A stretch of DNA of 64,000 nucleotides from an uncultured Parabacteroides sp. Its GTDB lineage: Bacteria; Bacteroidota; Bacteroidia; Bacteroidales; Tannerellaceae. The notes beneath the pieces were generated by a model. The model saw only the letters and a program-made list of their open reading frames with translations, made no database searches and was not told where the DNA came from. The position numbers and the translations under genes were made by a program. The first letter of the stretch is position 1; the number at the start of each line of letters is the position of its first letter. Below, piece after piece: positions 42,911 to 52,629 of this stretch. The stretch is from contig UQLN01000015.1 in assembly GCA_900541965.1 (NCBI GenBank), positions 22,298 to 86,297 on the forward strand, written 5' to 3'.

Positions 42911-44098
42911 ATGAATCTAACATTTTGTGCATATATATGCCAAGTAGCAGACTGGATCATTTTTATTTATGCTTCACTGCTTGTTTTCTACTTATTGTTC
43001 TTTTCATTGGCAGCCTACAGGAAAAAAGGACACAGGAAATACCCGGAGAGTGGAAATCTACATCGTTTTGTAATTTTCTTTCCAGCCTATAAAGAAGATG
43101 CTGTAATAGAAAATGCTGTTTCCAATTTCTTTAAGCAGAATTATCCGAAGAGCCTGTATGATGTAGTTGTTATCTCCGACCAAATGCTGGAAGAAACTTT
43201 AGACAACCTGAAAGCATATCCGATAATCATCGAAAGAGTCCAGCTAAAAAAAAGTACGAAGGCAAAAGCACTGCGTTTTGCCCTTAGCCAACTAAATAAC
43301 ACATATGATATTGCAGTCATTTTAGATGCGGATAATTTAGTAGAAAAGGATTTTCTTAAAAAAATAAACAACGCATATACTTCCGGGCAATTGGCTATCC
43401 AGACGCATCGTACAGCCAAAGCCCCCCAAACAAATATTGCAATATTGGATGCAGCCAGTGAAGAAATCAATAATACGATTTTCAGGTTGGGACATGTACG
43501 TGCCGGATTATCGTCCGCATTAATTGGCTCGGGAATGGCATTCGATTTTAATCTGTTCAGGGAAATAATGATAGTAATAGATGAAGAACATGTAGGTGAA
43601 GACAAGCAGATGGAACTCACCTTACTTCGTAAGCGTATTTTTATCGATTATCTGGAAGATGTATATACGTATGATGAAAAAATAAATAAACCCAGTAAAT
43701 TCTTTAATCAACGCCGTCGTTGGCTTTCTACGCAGATCAGTAACCTGTCGCTTAGTATCAAAGACTTTCCCCAAGCTTTAAAAAATAAAAATTGGGATTA
43801 CTGTGACAAACTTCTCCAATGGACCATGCCTTCGCGCGTTGTCCTGACCGGAATAGTTTCTTTGTTTGCAATTGGCATTTCCTGCTGGAATTTATCAGCC
43901 GGAATAAAATGGATCTGCCTGACCGGGATACTATTAGGAACACTGATACAATCGATTCCCAAATATCTGATGAATTATAAATTATCTAAAGCTGTATTTA
44001 TGATTCCTCTTTTATTTGCAATGATGATAATTAACCATTTCCGTTTAGCCGGTGCGGATAAGAAGTTTATTCATACCAGTCATGGAGATAAAAAATAA
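42911..44098 (+). CDS. GT2-family membrane glycosyltransferase, copy 2
   Basis: 395 residues with the same plan as the upstream copy: N-terminal helix, GT-A domain, C-terminal helices. Here the DxD motif is intact (LDADN), and the QxxRRW motif is NQRRRWLS. Shared blocks with copy 1 (FFPAYKxDA, EEINNxIFRxGHVRxGxSSALIxSGMAFD, YLExVYTYD) show a tandem duplication with divergence. It lies 5 bases upstream of the GT4-like gene. The sugar it transfers is unknown. Confidence 0.87.
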   Translation: MNLTFCAYICQVADWIIFIYASLLVFYLLFFSLAAYRKKGHRKYPESGNLHRFVIFFPAYKEDAVIENAVSNFFKQNYPKSLYDVVVISDQMLEETLDNLKAYPIIIERVQLKKSTKAKALRFALSQLNNTYDIAVILDADNLVEKDFLKKINNAYTSGQLAIQTHRTAKAPQTNIAILDAASEEINNTIFRLGHVRAGLSSALIGSGMAFDFNLFREIMIVIDEEHVGEDKQMELTLLRKRIFIDYLEDVYTYDEKINKPSKFFNQRRRWLSTQISNLSLSIKDFPQALKNKNWDYCDKLLQWTMPSRVVLTGIVSLFAIGISCWNLSAGIKWICLTGILLGTLIQSIPKYLMNYKLSKAVFMIPLLFAMMIINHFRLAGADKKFIHTSHGDKK

Positions 44099-44103
44099 TC
44101 TAT

Positions 44104-45216
44104 ATGAAAATAGCCATCGAAGCACAGCGTATTTTCCGTACGAATAAGCATGGTATGGATTTCGTAGCCTTGGAAAGCATCCGGGAATTGCAAAAAATAG
44201 ATCACGAAAACGAATATTATATTTTTGTAAGTCCGGGGGACGACCATTGCCTGGATGAAACAGAAAATGTACATGTCATCGAGGTAAAATGCCCAACTTA
44301 TCCACTCTGGGAACAAGTTGCGCTACCCAACGCCATAGCAAAAATAAAACCGGACCTACTGCATTGTACCAGTAATACTGCGCCTGTGAACTGTTCTGTA
44401 CCATTAGTATTGACATTACATGATATTATTTTTTTAGAACCTCGTCAAGGAGGCAATAAGTCCTGGTATCAAAATATGGGATGGTATTACCGGCGTATGG
44501 TGGTTCCCCATATACTTCCTAAATGCAAGAAAATTATTACGGTCTCTCATTTCGAATGTAACCGTATACAAAATGTACTGCATTTGCCCGAAGAACAAAT
44601 CACGGCAATTTACAACGGATATAGCCGGTATTTCCAGCCGCTATCGGATATCTCTCCGGTTACACACAAATATATCAATTCCAACGATTATCTTTTCTTT
44701 TTAGGAAATACCGATCCCAAAAAGAATGTACCCCGTACGTTGAAAGCCTATAGTTTATATCTAACACGTTCAGAAAAGAAACGGCCGCTCTTAATCGCCG
44801 ATTTAAATGAAGACAAACTGGATGAAATTTTAAGAGAACAACATATTGAAGAAATTAAGCCCTATCTCTCCTATCCGGGATATATCCCTAACAGGGATTT
44901 GGCTTATCTGTATAATGGCGCTTTTGCCTTCTTATATACCTCGCTCAGGGAAAGTTTCGGTATACCAATGCTGGAGGCAATGGCTTGCGGAACGCCTGTT
45001 ATAGCAGGAAACATTTCTGCTATGCCGGAAATTGCAGGTGAAGAAGGAATATTGGTAAACCCTTTTAATGAAATGGAGATTGCAAATAAACTCATTCAAT
45101 TAGAAGAAGATAATAATTATTACCAAAAACAAGTTGCCTATGGATTAGACCGGGCGAAACATTTTTCATGGGAGAACACCGCACGCTGCCTGATGGACAT
45201 ATACCAATCTTTATAA
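44104..45216 (+). CDS. GT4-family glycosyltransferase
   Basis: 370 residues, cytoplasmic, GT-B fold. The N-terminal MKIAIEAQRIFRTNKHGMDF opening, the central YLFFLGNTDPKKNVPRTLKAY, and the C-terminal SLRESFGIPMLEAMACGTPVIAGNISAMPEIAGEEGILVNP with its ExFGxPxxEAMACGxP signature are typical of GT4 (retaining, nucleotide-sugar dependent). It probably adds a mannose, glucose or related sugar to the lipid-linked unit. It lies 10 bases before the acyltransferase gene. Confidence 0.9.
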   Translation: MKIAIEAQRIFRTNKHGMDFVALESIRELQKIDHENEYYIFVSPGDDHCLDETENVHVIEVKCPTYPLWEQVALPNAIAKIKPDLLHCTSNTAPVNCSVPLVLTLHDIIFLEPRQGGNKSWYQNMGWYYRRMVVPHILPKCKKIITVSHFECNRIQNVLHLPEEQITAIYNGYSRYFQPLSDISPVTHKYINSNDYLFFLGNTDPKKNVPRTLKAYSLYLTRSEKKRPLLIADLNEDKLDEILREQHIEEIKPYLSYPGYIPNRDLAYLYNGAFAFLYTSLRESFGIPMLEAMACGTPVIAGNISAMPEIAGEEGILVNPFNEMEIANKLIQLEEDNNYYQKQVAYGLDRAKHFSWENTARCLMDIYQSL

Positions 45217-45226
45217 AGAGACTATC

Positions 45227-45853
45227 ATGGAAAATATAAAACAAAAAATAAAACAGAATGAGACTTTAAAAAATTTCATTTTATACTTAATCTCATCACC
45301 TACAAATCCTAAACCTCGCTGTTGGATAAAATGGTTTGTTAATCCGTGGGTCCACAAAAAGGGAAAAGGCACAACCATTCGCAGAAGAAGATCCCGCATT
45401 GATGTTTTTCCCTGGAATCAATTTACGATAGGCCAAAATACGCTTATAGAAGATTTCACAACAATTAATAATGGGGCCGGCGATATTATTATCGGAGACA
45501 ATGCCCGTATCGGTATTGGTTCCGTTGTAATCGGTCCGGTACGTTTCGGAAATAAAGTGGGACTGGGACAGCATGTCTTCATATCCGGCTTCAATCATGG
45601 ATATGAAGATGGCAGTCGCGACTCAAACGAACAAGCACTGGTGAAAAAAGAAGTGGTTATTGGAGACGACTCTCATATAGGTGCAAATGCCGTTATTGTT
45701 GCAGGAGTCCATATCGGAAAACGATGCCAAATCGGGGCCGGTAGTGTTGTTACAAAAGACATACCGGATTACTCTGTAGCCGTAGGGAATCCTGCCAAAG
45801 TAATAAAACGCTACGATATAAATAAAAAGGAGTGGATCAGGCAAAATGGATAA
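45227..45853 (+). CDS. Hexapeptide-repeat acyltransferase
   Basis: 208 residues, of the left-handed beta-helix acyltransferase type. Hexapeptide turns appear as IGQNTLIEDFTTINNGAGDIIIGDNARIGIGSVVIGP in pattern, and the C-terminal IGANAVIVAGVHIGKRCQIGAGSVVTKDIPDYSVAVGNPAKVIKRYD is the usual ending of acetyltransferases of the LbetaH family. The likely catalytic His is in ISGFNHGYED. It would O- or N-acetylate a sugar of the polysaccharide. It overlaps the following glycosyltransferase gene by 8 bases. Confidence 0.88.
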   Translation: MENIKQKIKQNETLKNFILYLISSPTNPKPRCWIKWFVNPWVHKKGKGTTIRRRRSRIDVFPWNQFTIGQNTLIEDFTTINNGAGDIIIGDNARIGIGSVVIGPVRFGNKVGLGQHVFISGFNHGYEDGSRDSNEQALVKKEVVIGDDSHIGANAVIVAGVHIGKRCQIGAGSVVTKDIPDYSVAVGNPAKVIKRYDINKKEWIRQNG

Positions 45854-46754
45854 TTTATATGTAATTATAGTCACATACAATGGCGAACAGTGGATTCATA
45901 AATGTATCGACAGCGTTTTTAAATCTACCATAAACTCTACAGTTATAGTTGTGGATAATAAATCATGTGATAATACTATTCAATATATAAAAAAGTACTA
46001 TCCTACTGTTGTAGTATTTGAAAACAAAATAAACCTGGGATTCGGAAAAGCCAATAATATAGGCATCGCATATGCTCTTAAAAAAAATGCCGATTATATT
46101 TATCTCCTGAATCAAGATGCTTGGGTTGAACCTGATACATTTGAAGTCTTAATAAGAAATCAAAAGGCTAACCCTGAATTCGGCGTGTTAAGCCCTATGC
46201 AAATGAATGCATCTAAAAACAGGATAGATAACTACTTCGCTTCATTATCTCTTGCACCTAACAAGGATAATATTTTATCCGATTTGTATCTAAAAAAATA
46301 TAAAGATATATACGAAGTCGATTTTGTGATGGCAGCCCATTGGCTCATCTCAAAAGAATGCCTGATGAAAGTCGGAGGCTTTTCACCTGTATTTTATCAC
46401 TATGGAGAAGATAATAACTTTCTACAACGTATACATTATCATAAATATAAATCCGGTATTTGTCCTCATACACAAAGTGTTCACGACAGAGAATATCGTT
46501 CCAGAAAACCATCTGAGTTATTTTATCTAAAGTATACATGTGCTTTCTTGGTAGACATGAATAATATTAATAACAGTTTTGCTAAATCTATTACAAAAGC
46601 TTTTTTCCATATAATAATAGATGAAACAAAATATATGATAAAATACAAATCAATAAAACCTCTATATTATATATTCAAAAGCTTATTTTCAATCAAAAAA
46701 ACACTGGATAACAGAAAGGCAACTAAAACAGCAAAACTTACTTTCTTGAAATAA
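45846..46754 (+). CDS. GT2-family glycosyltransferase (rhamnosyltransferase-like)
   Basis: 302 residues. VIIVTYNGEQWIHKCIDSVFKS opens the GT-A fold, VVVDNKSCDNT and NLGFGKANNIGIAYAL follow, the metal motif is YLLNQDAW, and GGFSPVFYHYGEDNNFLQRI is the acceptor-side block of this subgroup. There is no membrane helix. Overlapping start with the acyltransferase gene suggests translational coupling. Its sugar cannot be told from the sequence. This gene is more AT-rich than its neighbours, which is common for exchangeable glycosyltransferases. Confidence 0.87.
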   Translation: MDNLYVIIVTYNGEQWIHKCIDSVFKSTINSTVIVVDNKSCDNTIQYIKKYYPTVVVFENKINLGFGKANNIGIAYALKKNADYIYLLNQDAWVEPDTFEVLIRNQKANPEFGVLSPMQMNASKNRIDNYFASLSLAPNKDNILSDLYLKKYKDIYEVDFVMAAHWLISKECLMKVGGFSPVFYHYGEDNNFLQRIHYHKYKSGICPHTQSVHDREYRSRKPSELFYLKYTCAFLVDMNNINNSFAKSITKAFFHIIIDETKYMIKYKSIKPLYYIFKSLFSIKKTLDNRKATKTAKLTFLK

Positions 46755-46767
46755 ACTGATAATATTT

Positions 46768-48213
46768 ATGTCTGATACAAAAAAAGAACTTCTCTCCGGA
46801 GTATTATATACTGCAATCTCTAAATATTCAGGGATCATTATATCTTTAGTTGTTGCCGGGATACTTGCGCGCTTAATTGCTCCTGAAGAATTCGGAATAG
46901 TAGCCATTGCTACTGTAATCATCGCTTTCTTTAATGTTTTCAGTGATTTAGGAATTGCACCAGCCATCATTCAAAACAAAGAATTATCCGAAAAAGACCT
47001 TCACCATATCTTCACTTTTACCATCTGGCTGGGAATTGGTATTTCTTTTCTGTTTTTCCTGTCCTCATGGCCTATATCCCGGTTTTATAAGCAGCATACT
47101 TTATTAACTATTTGCCAGTTGCTTAGCATCAACCTTTTCTTTGCTGCTATAAATATTGTTCCTAATGCATTATTATATAAAAGCAAAGAATTTAAGTTTA
47201 TTGCATATCGCAGTTTAGCAATCCAGACTATCGGAGGGTGTATTGCTATCATTGCAGCACTATCGGGAGCAGGGCTATATGCACTGATTATCAATCCTAT
47301 CCTATCAAGTATTCTTATTTTCATTATCTCTTTTCAGAAAAAGCCACAGAAAATATGCAGAGGATTTGGATTACAAGCCATGAAAAAAATATTTACCTTC
47401 TCCGCATACCAGTTTTTATTCAATGTAATCAATTATTTCAGTAGAAATTTAGATAAATTGCTAATCGGCAAATATATGAATATGAGCGAACTGGGGTATT
47501 ATGAAAAGTCTTACCGCCTGATGATGCTTCCTTTACAAAACATCACCCATGTTATTTCTCCGGTAATGCATCCTGTTTTTTCAGGTTTTCAGAACGATCT
47601 GAAAAAACTGTCCTCTTCCTACGAAAAAGTGATACGGTTCCTTGCCTTCATCGGCTTTCCCCTGTCCGTACTCCTCTGGTTTTGTGCACGTGAGATTACT
47701 TTAATCATTTTCGGGGCGCAATGGGAACCATCCGTTCCTGTATTTCAAATACTATCCATGTCTGTCGGCATACAAATCATATTATCTACCTCAGGTTCCA
47801 TATTCCAGGCTGCAAACGATACAAAAAGTTTATTCTTATGCGGAGTATTCTCCACTATATTCAATATAGGAGGTCTCATTACGGGCCTTTTCCTATTCAA
47901 AACACTTGAAGCAGTAGCCTACTGCATTTGCATAACATTTACTATTAATTTCGTACTGTGTTATATCTGGATGTATAAAATAACATTCAAACAGACAATG
48001 ACATCCTTCTGGAAGCAACTTGTTTCCCCTATTTTGATGAGTATCATCCTGATCACTGTCTTGTTGCCTATAAACCAATTATGTCATTATTTACCGGTAC
48101 TGGCATCTGCCTTGATAAAAGGGATATCCTGTATGCTTATATCGGTTCTATACATTCAACTAAGTAAAGAATACGACATTATCCACTTACTCAAATCCAA
48201 ATTACACAAATGA
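46768..48213 (+). CDS. Wzx-like lipopolysaccharide/exopolysaccharide flippase
   Basis: 481 residues with 12 to 14 hydrophobic helices, beginning SDTKKELLSGVLYTAISKYSGIIISLVVAGILARLI, the MOP-superfamily opening of the WzxC/PST type. It should flip the lipid-linked repeat unit across the inner membrane before polymerisation by the Wzy-like protein. It lies 13 bases downstream of the GT2 gene and overlaps the next gene by 4 bases (ATGA), consistent with one operon. Confidence 0.87.
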   Translation: MSDTKKELLSGVLYTAISKYSGIIISLVVAGILARLIAPEEFGIVAIATVIIAFFNVFSDLGIAPAIIQNKELSEKDLHHIFTFTIWLGIGISFLFFLSSWPISRFYKQHTLLTICQLLSINLFFAAINIVPNALLYKSKEFKFIAYRSLAIQTIGGCIAIIAALSGAGLYALIINPILSSILIFIISFQKKPQKICRGFGLQAMKKIFTFSAYQFLFNVINYFSRNLDKLLIGKYMNMSELGYYEKSYRLMMLPLQNITHVISPVMHPVFSGFQNDLKKLSSSYEKVIRFLAFIGFPLSVLLWFCAREITLIIFGAQWEPSVPVFQILSMSVGIQIILSTSGSIFQAANDTKSLFLCGVFSTIFNIGGLITGLFLFKTLEAVAYCICITFTINFVLCYIWMYKITFKQTMTSFWKQLVSPILMSIILITVLLPINQLCHYLPVLASALIKGISCMLISVLYIQLSKEYDIIHLLKSKLHK

Positions 48214-49337
48214 AAGCTCTCTTCCTCATATTCCATGGTTTTAATCCGGCAAACGGCATTAGCAAGAAAATCCATTATCAGGTAAATGCGTTTAGAGAAT
48301 GCGGACTTGACATCAAGCTCTGCTATCTACATGAAAAAAAAGGGAACAAACAGCGAATGATAGATAATAAGGTCCTTTGTAATTATGGAAATGGCATTAA
48401 AGGCAAAATATGGAAACGCATCGAATTTTCTTCTATTGTAAACTATGTAATTAAAGAAAATATCCGTTTAGTATATATAAGGTCCAACCATAATGCAAAC
48501 CCGTTTACTATCAGTATGGTGAAGAAAATGCGGGAAGCTGGAATTAAGGTAGTAATGGAAATACCGACATACCCATATGACCAAGAATATACAGACAAGA
48601 GAAAACTGATTATAGACAAACTATTCAGGCATAAACTGGCAAAACAGTTATGCAATATCATTACTTTTTCTGACTGTGATACCATTTTCGGAGTCAACAC
48701 CATACGCATTTCCAATGGCATTGATTTCAGCCAGATAAAACTGAAACAAACAATCAATAACACCACAAAAGAACTCCACCTGATCGGAGTGGCAGAAATA
48801 CACTACTGGCATGGTTTTGACCGGCTCATCAAAGGATTGGCTAATTACTACAAAGAATCACCTGATTATAAGGTCTATTTCCATATGGTCGGAGAGTTTT
48901 TCGGAGAAAAGGAAAGAAATGAAATCCTTCCCCTACTCCAAGAACAATCATTGGGAAAATATGTAATCCTTCACGGAGCTCAACATGGAGAAGAATTGGA
49001 CCGGCTTTTCGAACAAGCCGATATGGCAATAGGCAGCTTGGCCCGTCATCGTAGTGGGATTACCCATATAAAGACTCTGAAAAATAGAGAATATGCAGCC
49101 CGTGGACTCTCTTTTATCTACTCTGAAACAGATAGTGATTTCGAGAATAAATCTTATATCCTAAAAATTCCGGCAGATGAAACAGCTATCGATATTCATA
49201 AAATCATCGATTTCTTTAAACAGCAGACACTCACGCCACAGGAAATAAGAAACTCGATACGCTCCCTGTCATGGAAAGAGCAGATGAACAAAATAGTAAA
49301 GGCCCTGGATCTGCATCCTGAAGATTCCAAAGAATAA
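48210..49337 (+). CDS. GT-B glycosyltransferase (group 1-like)
   Basis: 375 residues. The start MKALFLIFHGFNPANGISKKIHYQ is the N-terminal Rossmann beta strand and glycine turn of GT-B enzymes; the second domain has HLIGVAEIHYWHGFDRLIKGLANYY and ADMAIGSLARHRSGITHIKTLKNREYAARGLSFIYSETDSDF, where E-x7-E type residues would hold the donor. It overlaps the flippase gene by 4 bases. It is the last plus-strand gene of the first block; the next gene on the minus strand abuts its stop exactly. Confidence 0.8.
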   Translation: MKALFLIFHGFNPANGISKKIHYQVNAFRECGLDIKLCYLHEKKGNKQRMIDNKVLCNYGNGIKGKIWKRIEFSSIVNYVIKENIRLVYIRSNHNANPFTISMVKKMREAGIKVVMEIPTYPYDQEYTDKRKLIIDKLFRHKLAKQLCNIITFSDCDTIFGVNTIRISNGIDFSQIKLKQTINNTTKELHLIGVAEIHYWHGFDRLIKGLANYYKESPDYKVYFHMVGEFFGEKERNEILPLLQEQSLGKYVILHGAQHGEELDRLFEQADMAIGSLARHRSGITHIKTLKNREYAARGLSFIYSETDSDFENKSYILKIPADETAIDIHKIIDFFKQQTLTPQEIRNSIRSLSWKEQMNKIVKALDLHPEDSKE

Positions 49338-50225
49338 TCACCAGGAATCCGTCAGCCCTCTCCAAGTTCCTTTCCAAAGAGCGGCAAGATGTACCCACTC
49401 CAAATGCAAAAGGTGGGACAGGCTATTCTTCAGTACAGGAAAGGTTAACAGATAAATACACGATAATACTTTGGCCAGACCGTCCAAATTACGTCTTGCA
49501 AACAGCAAACGCGAACGCGTCATATAATACAGGCGGAGCGAACTGCCACGCTTCGCCGTCATGCATTCTTTATGATAGACTACGGCTGCCGGTTCACACC
49601 AAAGCGTATAACCGGCTTTTCGAAATTGTACACTCCAATCCAACTCTTCATAAAACAAAAAATAGAGTTCCGGCATCAAGCCAATTCGGTCTATCACCTC
49701 TTTTTTGCCCATCATCGCGGCTCCATGTACATATGGAGTAATAATTGCATGATCATATTGTCCTCTATCTATTTCACCCGTTCCAATAATACGGTTACGT
49801 AAAGTTATTGAAGACAGAGAGGTAAAACCGGCAAACTGAATCCGTTCCCTATTTTCCTCATATTTTATTTTTGGGGAGACCAATCCGACAAAACTGGCTT
49901 CCAACCGGTCCACTAACTTTTGAAGGAAAGGCTTATCTATCAGGATATCATTATTTAAAAACAAGACATATTCGCCTCCGGCAAACGGATACCCTAAATT
50001 ATTTCCTCCGGCAAAGCCAAGATTCGAAGGGCTACGAACCACACAAATATCCGGATATCTTTTTTGCAGATTTTCCGCTTCATTCTCCCGGGAGGCATTA
50101 TCTACTACAATAATTTCATATGGATATGTCTCGTACCTCTTCAGGGATTCAATCAATTCACAAGTATCCCTGAACCCATTAAAATTGACAGTGATAATAG
50201 AAACCTTCTTATTGGAACATTCCAT
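49338..50225 (-). CDS. GT2-family glycosyltransferase on the opposite strand
   Basis: 295 residues. VSIITVNFNGFRDTCELI, IIVVDNASREN, NLGFAGGNNLG, the metal motif VLFLNNDI and LMPELYFLFYEELDWSVQFRKAGY place it with rhamnosyltransferase-like GT2 enzymes. It is the only minus-strand gene in the locus and is convergent with the GT-B gene at zero distance (49337/49338), and divergent from the UDP-glucuronate decarboxylase gene. This suggests it was inserted or is separately regulated. Whether it acts on the same polysaccharide is an inference. Confidence 0.88.
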   Translation of the reverse strand: MECSNKKVSIITVNFNGFRDTCELIESLKRYETYPYEIIVVDNASRENEAENLQKRYPDICVVRSPSNLGFAGGNNLGYPFAGGEYVLFLNNDILIDKPFLQKLVDRLEASFVGLVSPKIKYEENRERIQFAGFTSLSSITLRNRIIGTGEIDRGQYDHAIITPYVHGAAMMGKKEVIDRIGLMPELYFLFYEELDWSVQFRKAGYTLWCEPAAVVYHKECMTAKRGSSLRLYYMTRSRLLFARRNLDGLAKVLSCIYLLTFPVLKNSLSHLLHLEWVHLAALWKGTWRGLTDSW

Positions 50226-50352
50226 TCTTCCGTTTTTTTACTTTTTACAAAAGTATATTAAATTCCATTACCTCTTACCTTTAACGAGTATGTTTTTCCA
50301 CAAAATAAAGAGTGAAAACATTTGTTTTTCATATGTTTTCAACAAACTTTAT

Positions 50353-50360
50353 TATCTTTG
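50353..50360 (+). promoter_or_regulatory. -7 promoter box for the UDP-glucuronate decarboxylase gene
   Basis: TATCTTTG, a perfect -7 box, lies 22 bases before the ATG at 50383. It implies that this gene and those after it form a second transcription unit of the locus. Confidence 0.55.
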
Positions 50361-50382
50361 TCGCTTTATACACTCTCTTTAT

Positions 50383-51333
50383 ATGAAAACACCAATTAAA
50401 AGAATTTTAGTTACCGGCGGAGCCGGATTTATAGGGTCAAATCTTTGCGAACGTCTGCTAAATGATGGGCATGATGTAATTTGTTTGGACAACTATTTCA
50501 GTAGTTCCAAAAATCATATCCGACATTTGTTGAACAATAATAATTTCGAGGTTATACGCCACGATATTACAACTCCATTTTTTGCAGAAGTAGACGAAAT
50601 TTATAATCTGGCATGTCCGGCATCTCCCCCTTATTACCAGTATAATCCGGTAAAAACATTAAAAACATCTATCTATGGTGCTGCCAACACACTGGGACTT
50701 GCCAAAAGAGTTAAGGCCAAAATACTTCAGGCATCGACCAGCGAAGTTTACGGCGATCCTATTATTCATCCGCAAGTCGAATCTTATTGGGGAAATGTAA
50801 ACCCCATAGGTATCCGCAGCTGTTATGATGAAGGGAAAAGAGCAGCCGAAACACTGTTTATGGACTATCACCGTAAAAACGGAGTAAGAATAAAAATCAT
50901 TAGAATATTCAATACCTACGGGCCAAACATGAGTCCGGACGACGGACGTGTTGTCTCCAATTTTATCATGCAAGCGTTACAAAATCAAGATATAACCATC
51001 TATGGAGACGGCCAGCAAACCCGTAGTTTCCAATATATAGACGATTTAGTGGAAGGCATGATTCGCATGATGGCAACCGATGACAATTTTACAGGTCCGG
51101 TTAACATAGGAAATCCGGCAGAATTCACAATGCAGGAATTAGCCGAAATAGTTATCAAACTGACAAACAGTAAATCAAAAATCATATATGAACCTCTGCC
51201 TTCCGATGATCCGAAACAACGTAAACCGGACATTACACTTGCTCAGGAAAAATTAGACGGATGGAAACCTGTAGTGCATTTAGAGGACGGACTCCTACGG
51301 ACTATTGAATATTTCAGACAATTCATCGATTGA
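50383..51333 (+). CDS. UDP-glucuronate decarboxylase (UDP-xylose synthase type)
   Basis: 316 residues from the ATG at 50383; a longer frame from 50185 is rejected because it would start upstream of the promoter. The SDR opening RILVTGGAGFIGSNLCERLL binds NAD. The blocks NLACPASPPYYQYNPVKT, STSEVYGDP, ESYWGNVNPIGIRSCYDEGKR (with the catalytic Tyr and Lys) and the RSFQYIDDLVEGM signature are those of UXS enzymes, which convert UDP-glucuronate to UDP-xylose. It should supply xylose to the polysaccharide; no UDP-glucose dehydrogenase is in the window. Its stop is 8 bases before the start of the next gene. Confidence 0.93.
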   Translation: MKTPIKRILVTGGAGFIGSNLCERLLNDGHDVICLDNYFSSSKNHIRHLLNNNNFEVIRHDITTPFFAEVDEIYNLACPASPPYYQYNPVKTLKTSIYGAANTLGLAKRVKAKILQASTSEVYGDPIIHPQVESYWGNVNPIGIRSCYDEGKRAAETLFMDYHRKNGVRIKIIRIFNTYGPNMSPDDGRVVSNFIMQALQNQDITIYGDGQQTRSFQYIDDLVEGMIRMMATDDNFTGPVNIGNPAEFTMQELAEIVIKLTNSKSKIIYEPLPSDDPKQRKPDITLAQEKLDGWKPVVHLEDGLLRTIEYFRQFID

Positions 51334-51341
51334 CATTCATA

Positions 51342-52529
51342 ATGGAACATCTATATTATCCTTTCCAAATTCTATTTTGGGTATTTCTGGGGATTGTATT
51401 TTATACCTATTTAGGATATGGTATATTACTATACTTATTAGTTAAGGTAAAAGAGACTTTTTATCCTTTGAAAAAGAATACGGAGACGGTAGTATTACCG
51501 GATGTAACTCTTTTTATCGCTGCGTATAATGAAGAAAGTATTATCCCTAAAAAAATGGAGAATTGTCTTTCTTTAGATTACCCCGAGAATAAATTAAAAA
51601 TTGTTTGGGTAACAGACGGTTCCAATGATTCCACCAATGATTTATTAAGAGAATACCCGGATGTAACTGTTTTATATCAACCGGAACGTCAGGGGAAAAC
51701 AGCGGCATTAAACCGGGGGATGTCGTATATAACTACCCCATTTGTCATCTTCACAGATGCCAACACCATGCTGAACCAAGCTGCTATTAAGGAGATTGTA
51801 AATCGATTTTCCAACGCGAAAGTAGGATGTGTTGCCGGAGAAAAAAGAGTTGAAATACAGGAAGCTTTGGGGGCTACAGCCGGGGAAGGCATCTATTGGA
51901 AGTATGAATCTGCTTTAAAAGATCTAGACGATCGTCTATATTCCGCGGTGGGAGCCGCTGGAGAATTATTTGCGATACGAACCTCTTTATTCGAAAAGAT
52001 GCCGTCCGATACACTGCTGGACGACTTTATCCTCTCTTTAAGAATTGCCGGAAAAGGTTATAAAATCGCCTATTGTAAAAATGCTTATGCGTTAGAAAGT
52101 GCATCCCTGAACATGAAAGAAGAAGAAAAACGTAAAATCCGTATTGCAGCAGGAGGAATACAGTCCATCTGGCGATTACGTTATCTACTGAATCTGTCCA
52201 GATACGGAACATTAAGCTTCCAATATATCAGCCATCGTGTGTTGCGATGGACCATCACTCCTATCGTGCTTTTCCTCTTACTACCGATTAATCTGTTATT
52301 AGCCTGCAGCGGCTCCACACTATACATAACGATTCTGTTTTTACAGATTTTGTTTTATATGGCAGCTTTTGCAGGACATCGAATGGAGCAAAAACATATT
52401 CGGAACAAATTATTTTTTGTACCCTACTATTTCACATTTATGAATATCAATGTCATAAAAGGCTTTTTTTATCTCTTCCATCATCAAGGTTCCGGAATAT
52501 GGGAAAAAGCGAAAAGGGTTGAAAAATAA
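51342..52529 (+). CDS. GT2-family membrane glycosyltransferase
   Basis: 395 residues from the ATG at 51342. One N-terminal helix (YPFQILFWVFLGIVFYTYLGYGILLYLL), GT-A domain with VTLFIAAYNEESIIPKKM, VWVTDGSNDST, the metal motif FTDANTML, and C-terminal helices. The EKxAxGAAGE segment SAVGAAGELFAIR and LDDFILSLRIA, with a RKxRIAxGG motif in place of QxxRW, fit the cellulose-synthase-like and NodC-like group. It may be processive or simply membrane-bound. It follows the UXS gene at 8 bases, so it may use UDP-xylose. Confidence 0.85.
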   Translation: MEHLYYPFQILFWVFLGIVFYTYLGYGILLYLLVKVKETFYPLKKNTETVVLPDVTLFIAAYNEESIIPKKMENCLSLDYPENKLKIVWVTDGSNDSTNDLLREYPDVTVLYQPERQGKTAALNRGMSYITTPFVIFTDANTMLNQAAIKEIVNRFSNAKVGCVAGEKRVEIQEALGATAGEGIYWKYESALKDLDDRLYSAVGAAGELFAIRTSLFEKMPSDTLLDDFILSLRIAGKGYKIAYCKNAYALESASLNMKEEEKRKIRIAAGGIQSIWRLRYLLNLSRYGTLSFQYISHRVLRWTITPIVLFLLLPINLLLACSGSTLYITILFLQILFYMAAFAGHRMEQKHIRNKLFFVPYYFTFMNINVIKGFFYLFHHQGSGIWEKAKRVEK

Positions 52530-52581
52530 AATATTTAGGATTTGATTGTTCTGATATTCCTATTTTCTCGAAATTTATCAA

Positions 52582-52589
52582 TACTTTTG
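52582..52589 (+). promoter_or_regulatory. -7 promoter box for the receiver-kinase gene
   Basis: TACTTTTG matches TAnnTTTG. A start at GTG 52600 would be almost leaderless, so the box favours the ATG at 52630. Confidence 0.5.
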
Positions 52590-52629
52590 TCAATCGATAG
52601 TGGTTGATTATCAAAAAGACATAAAACAC

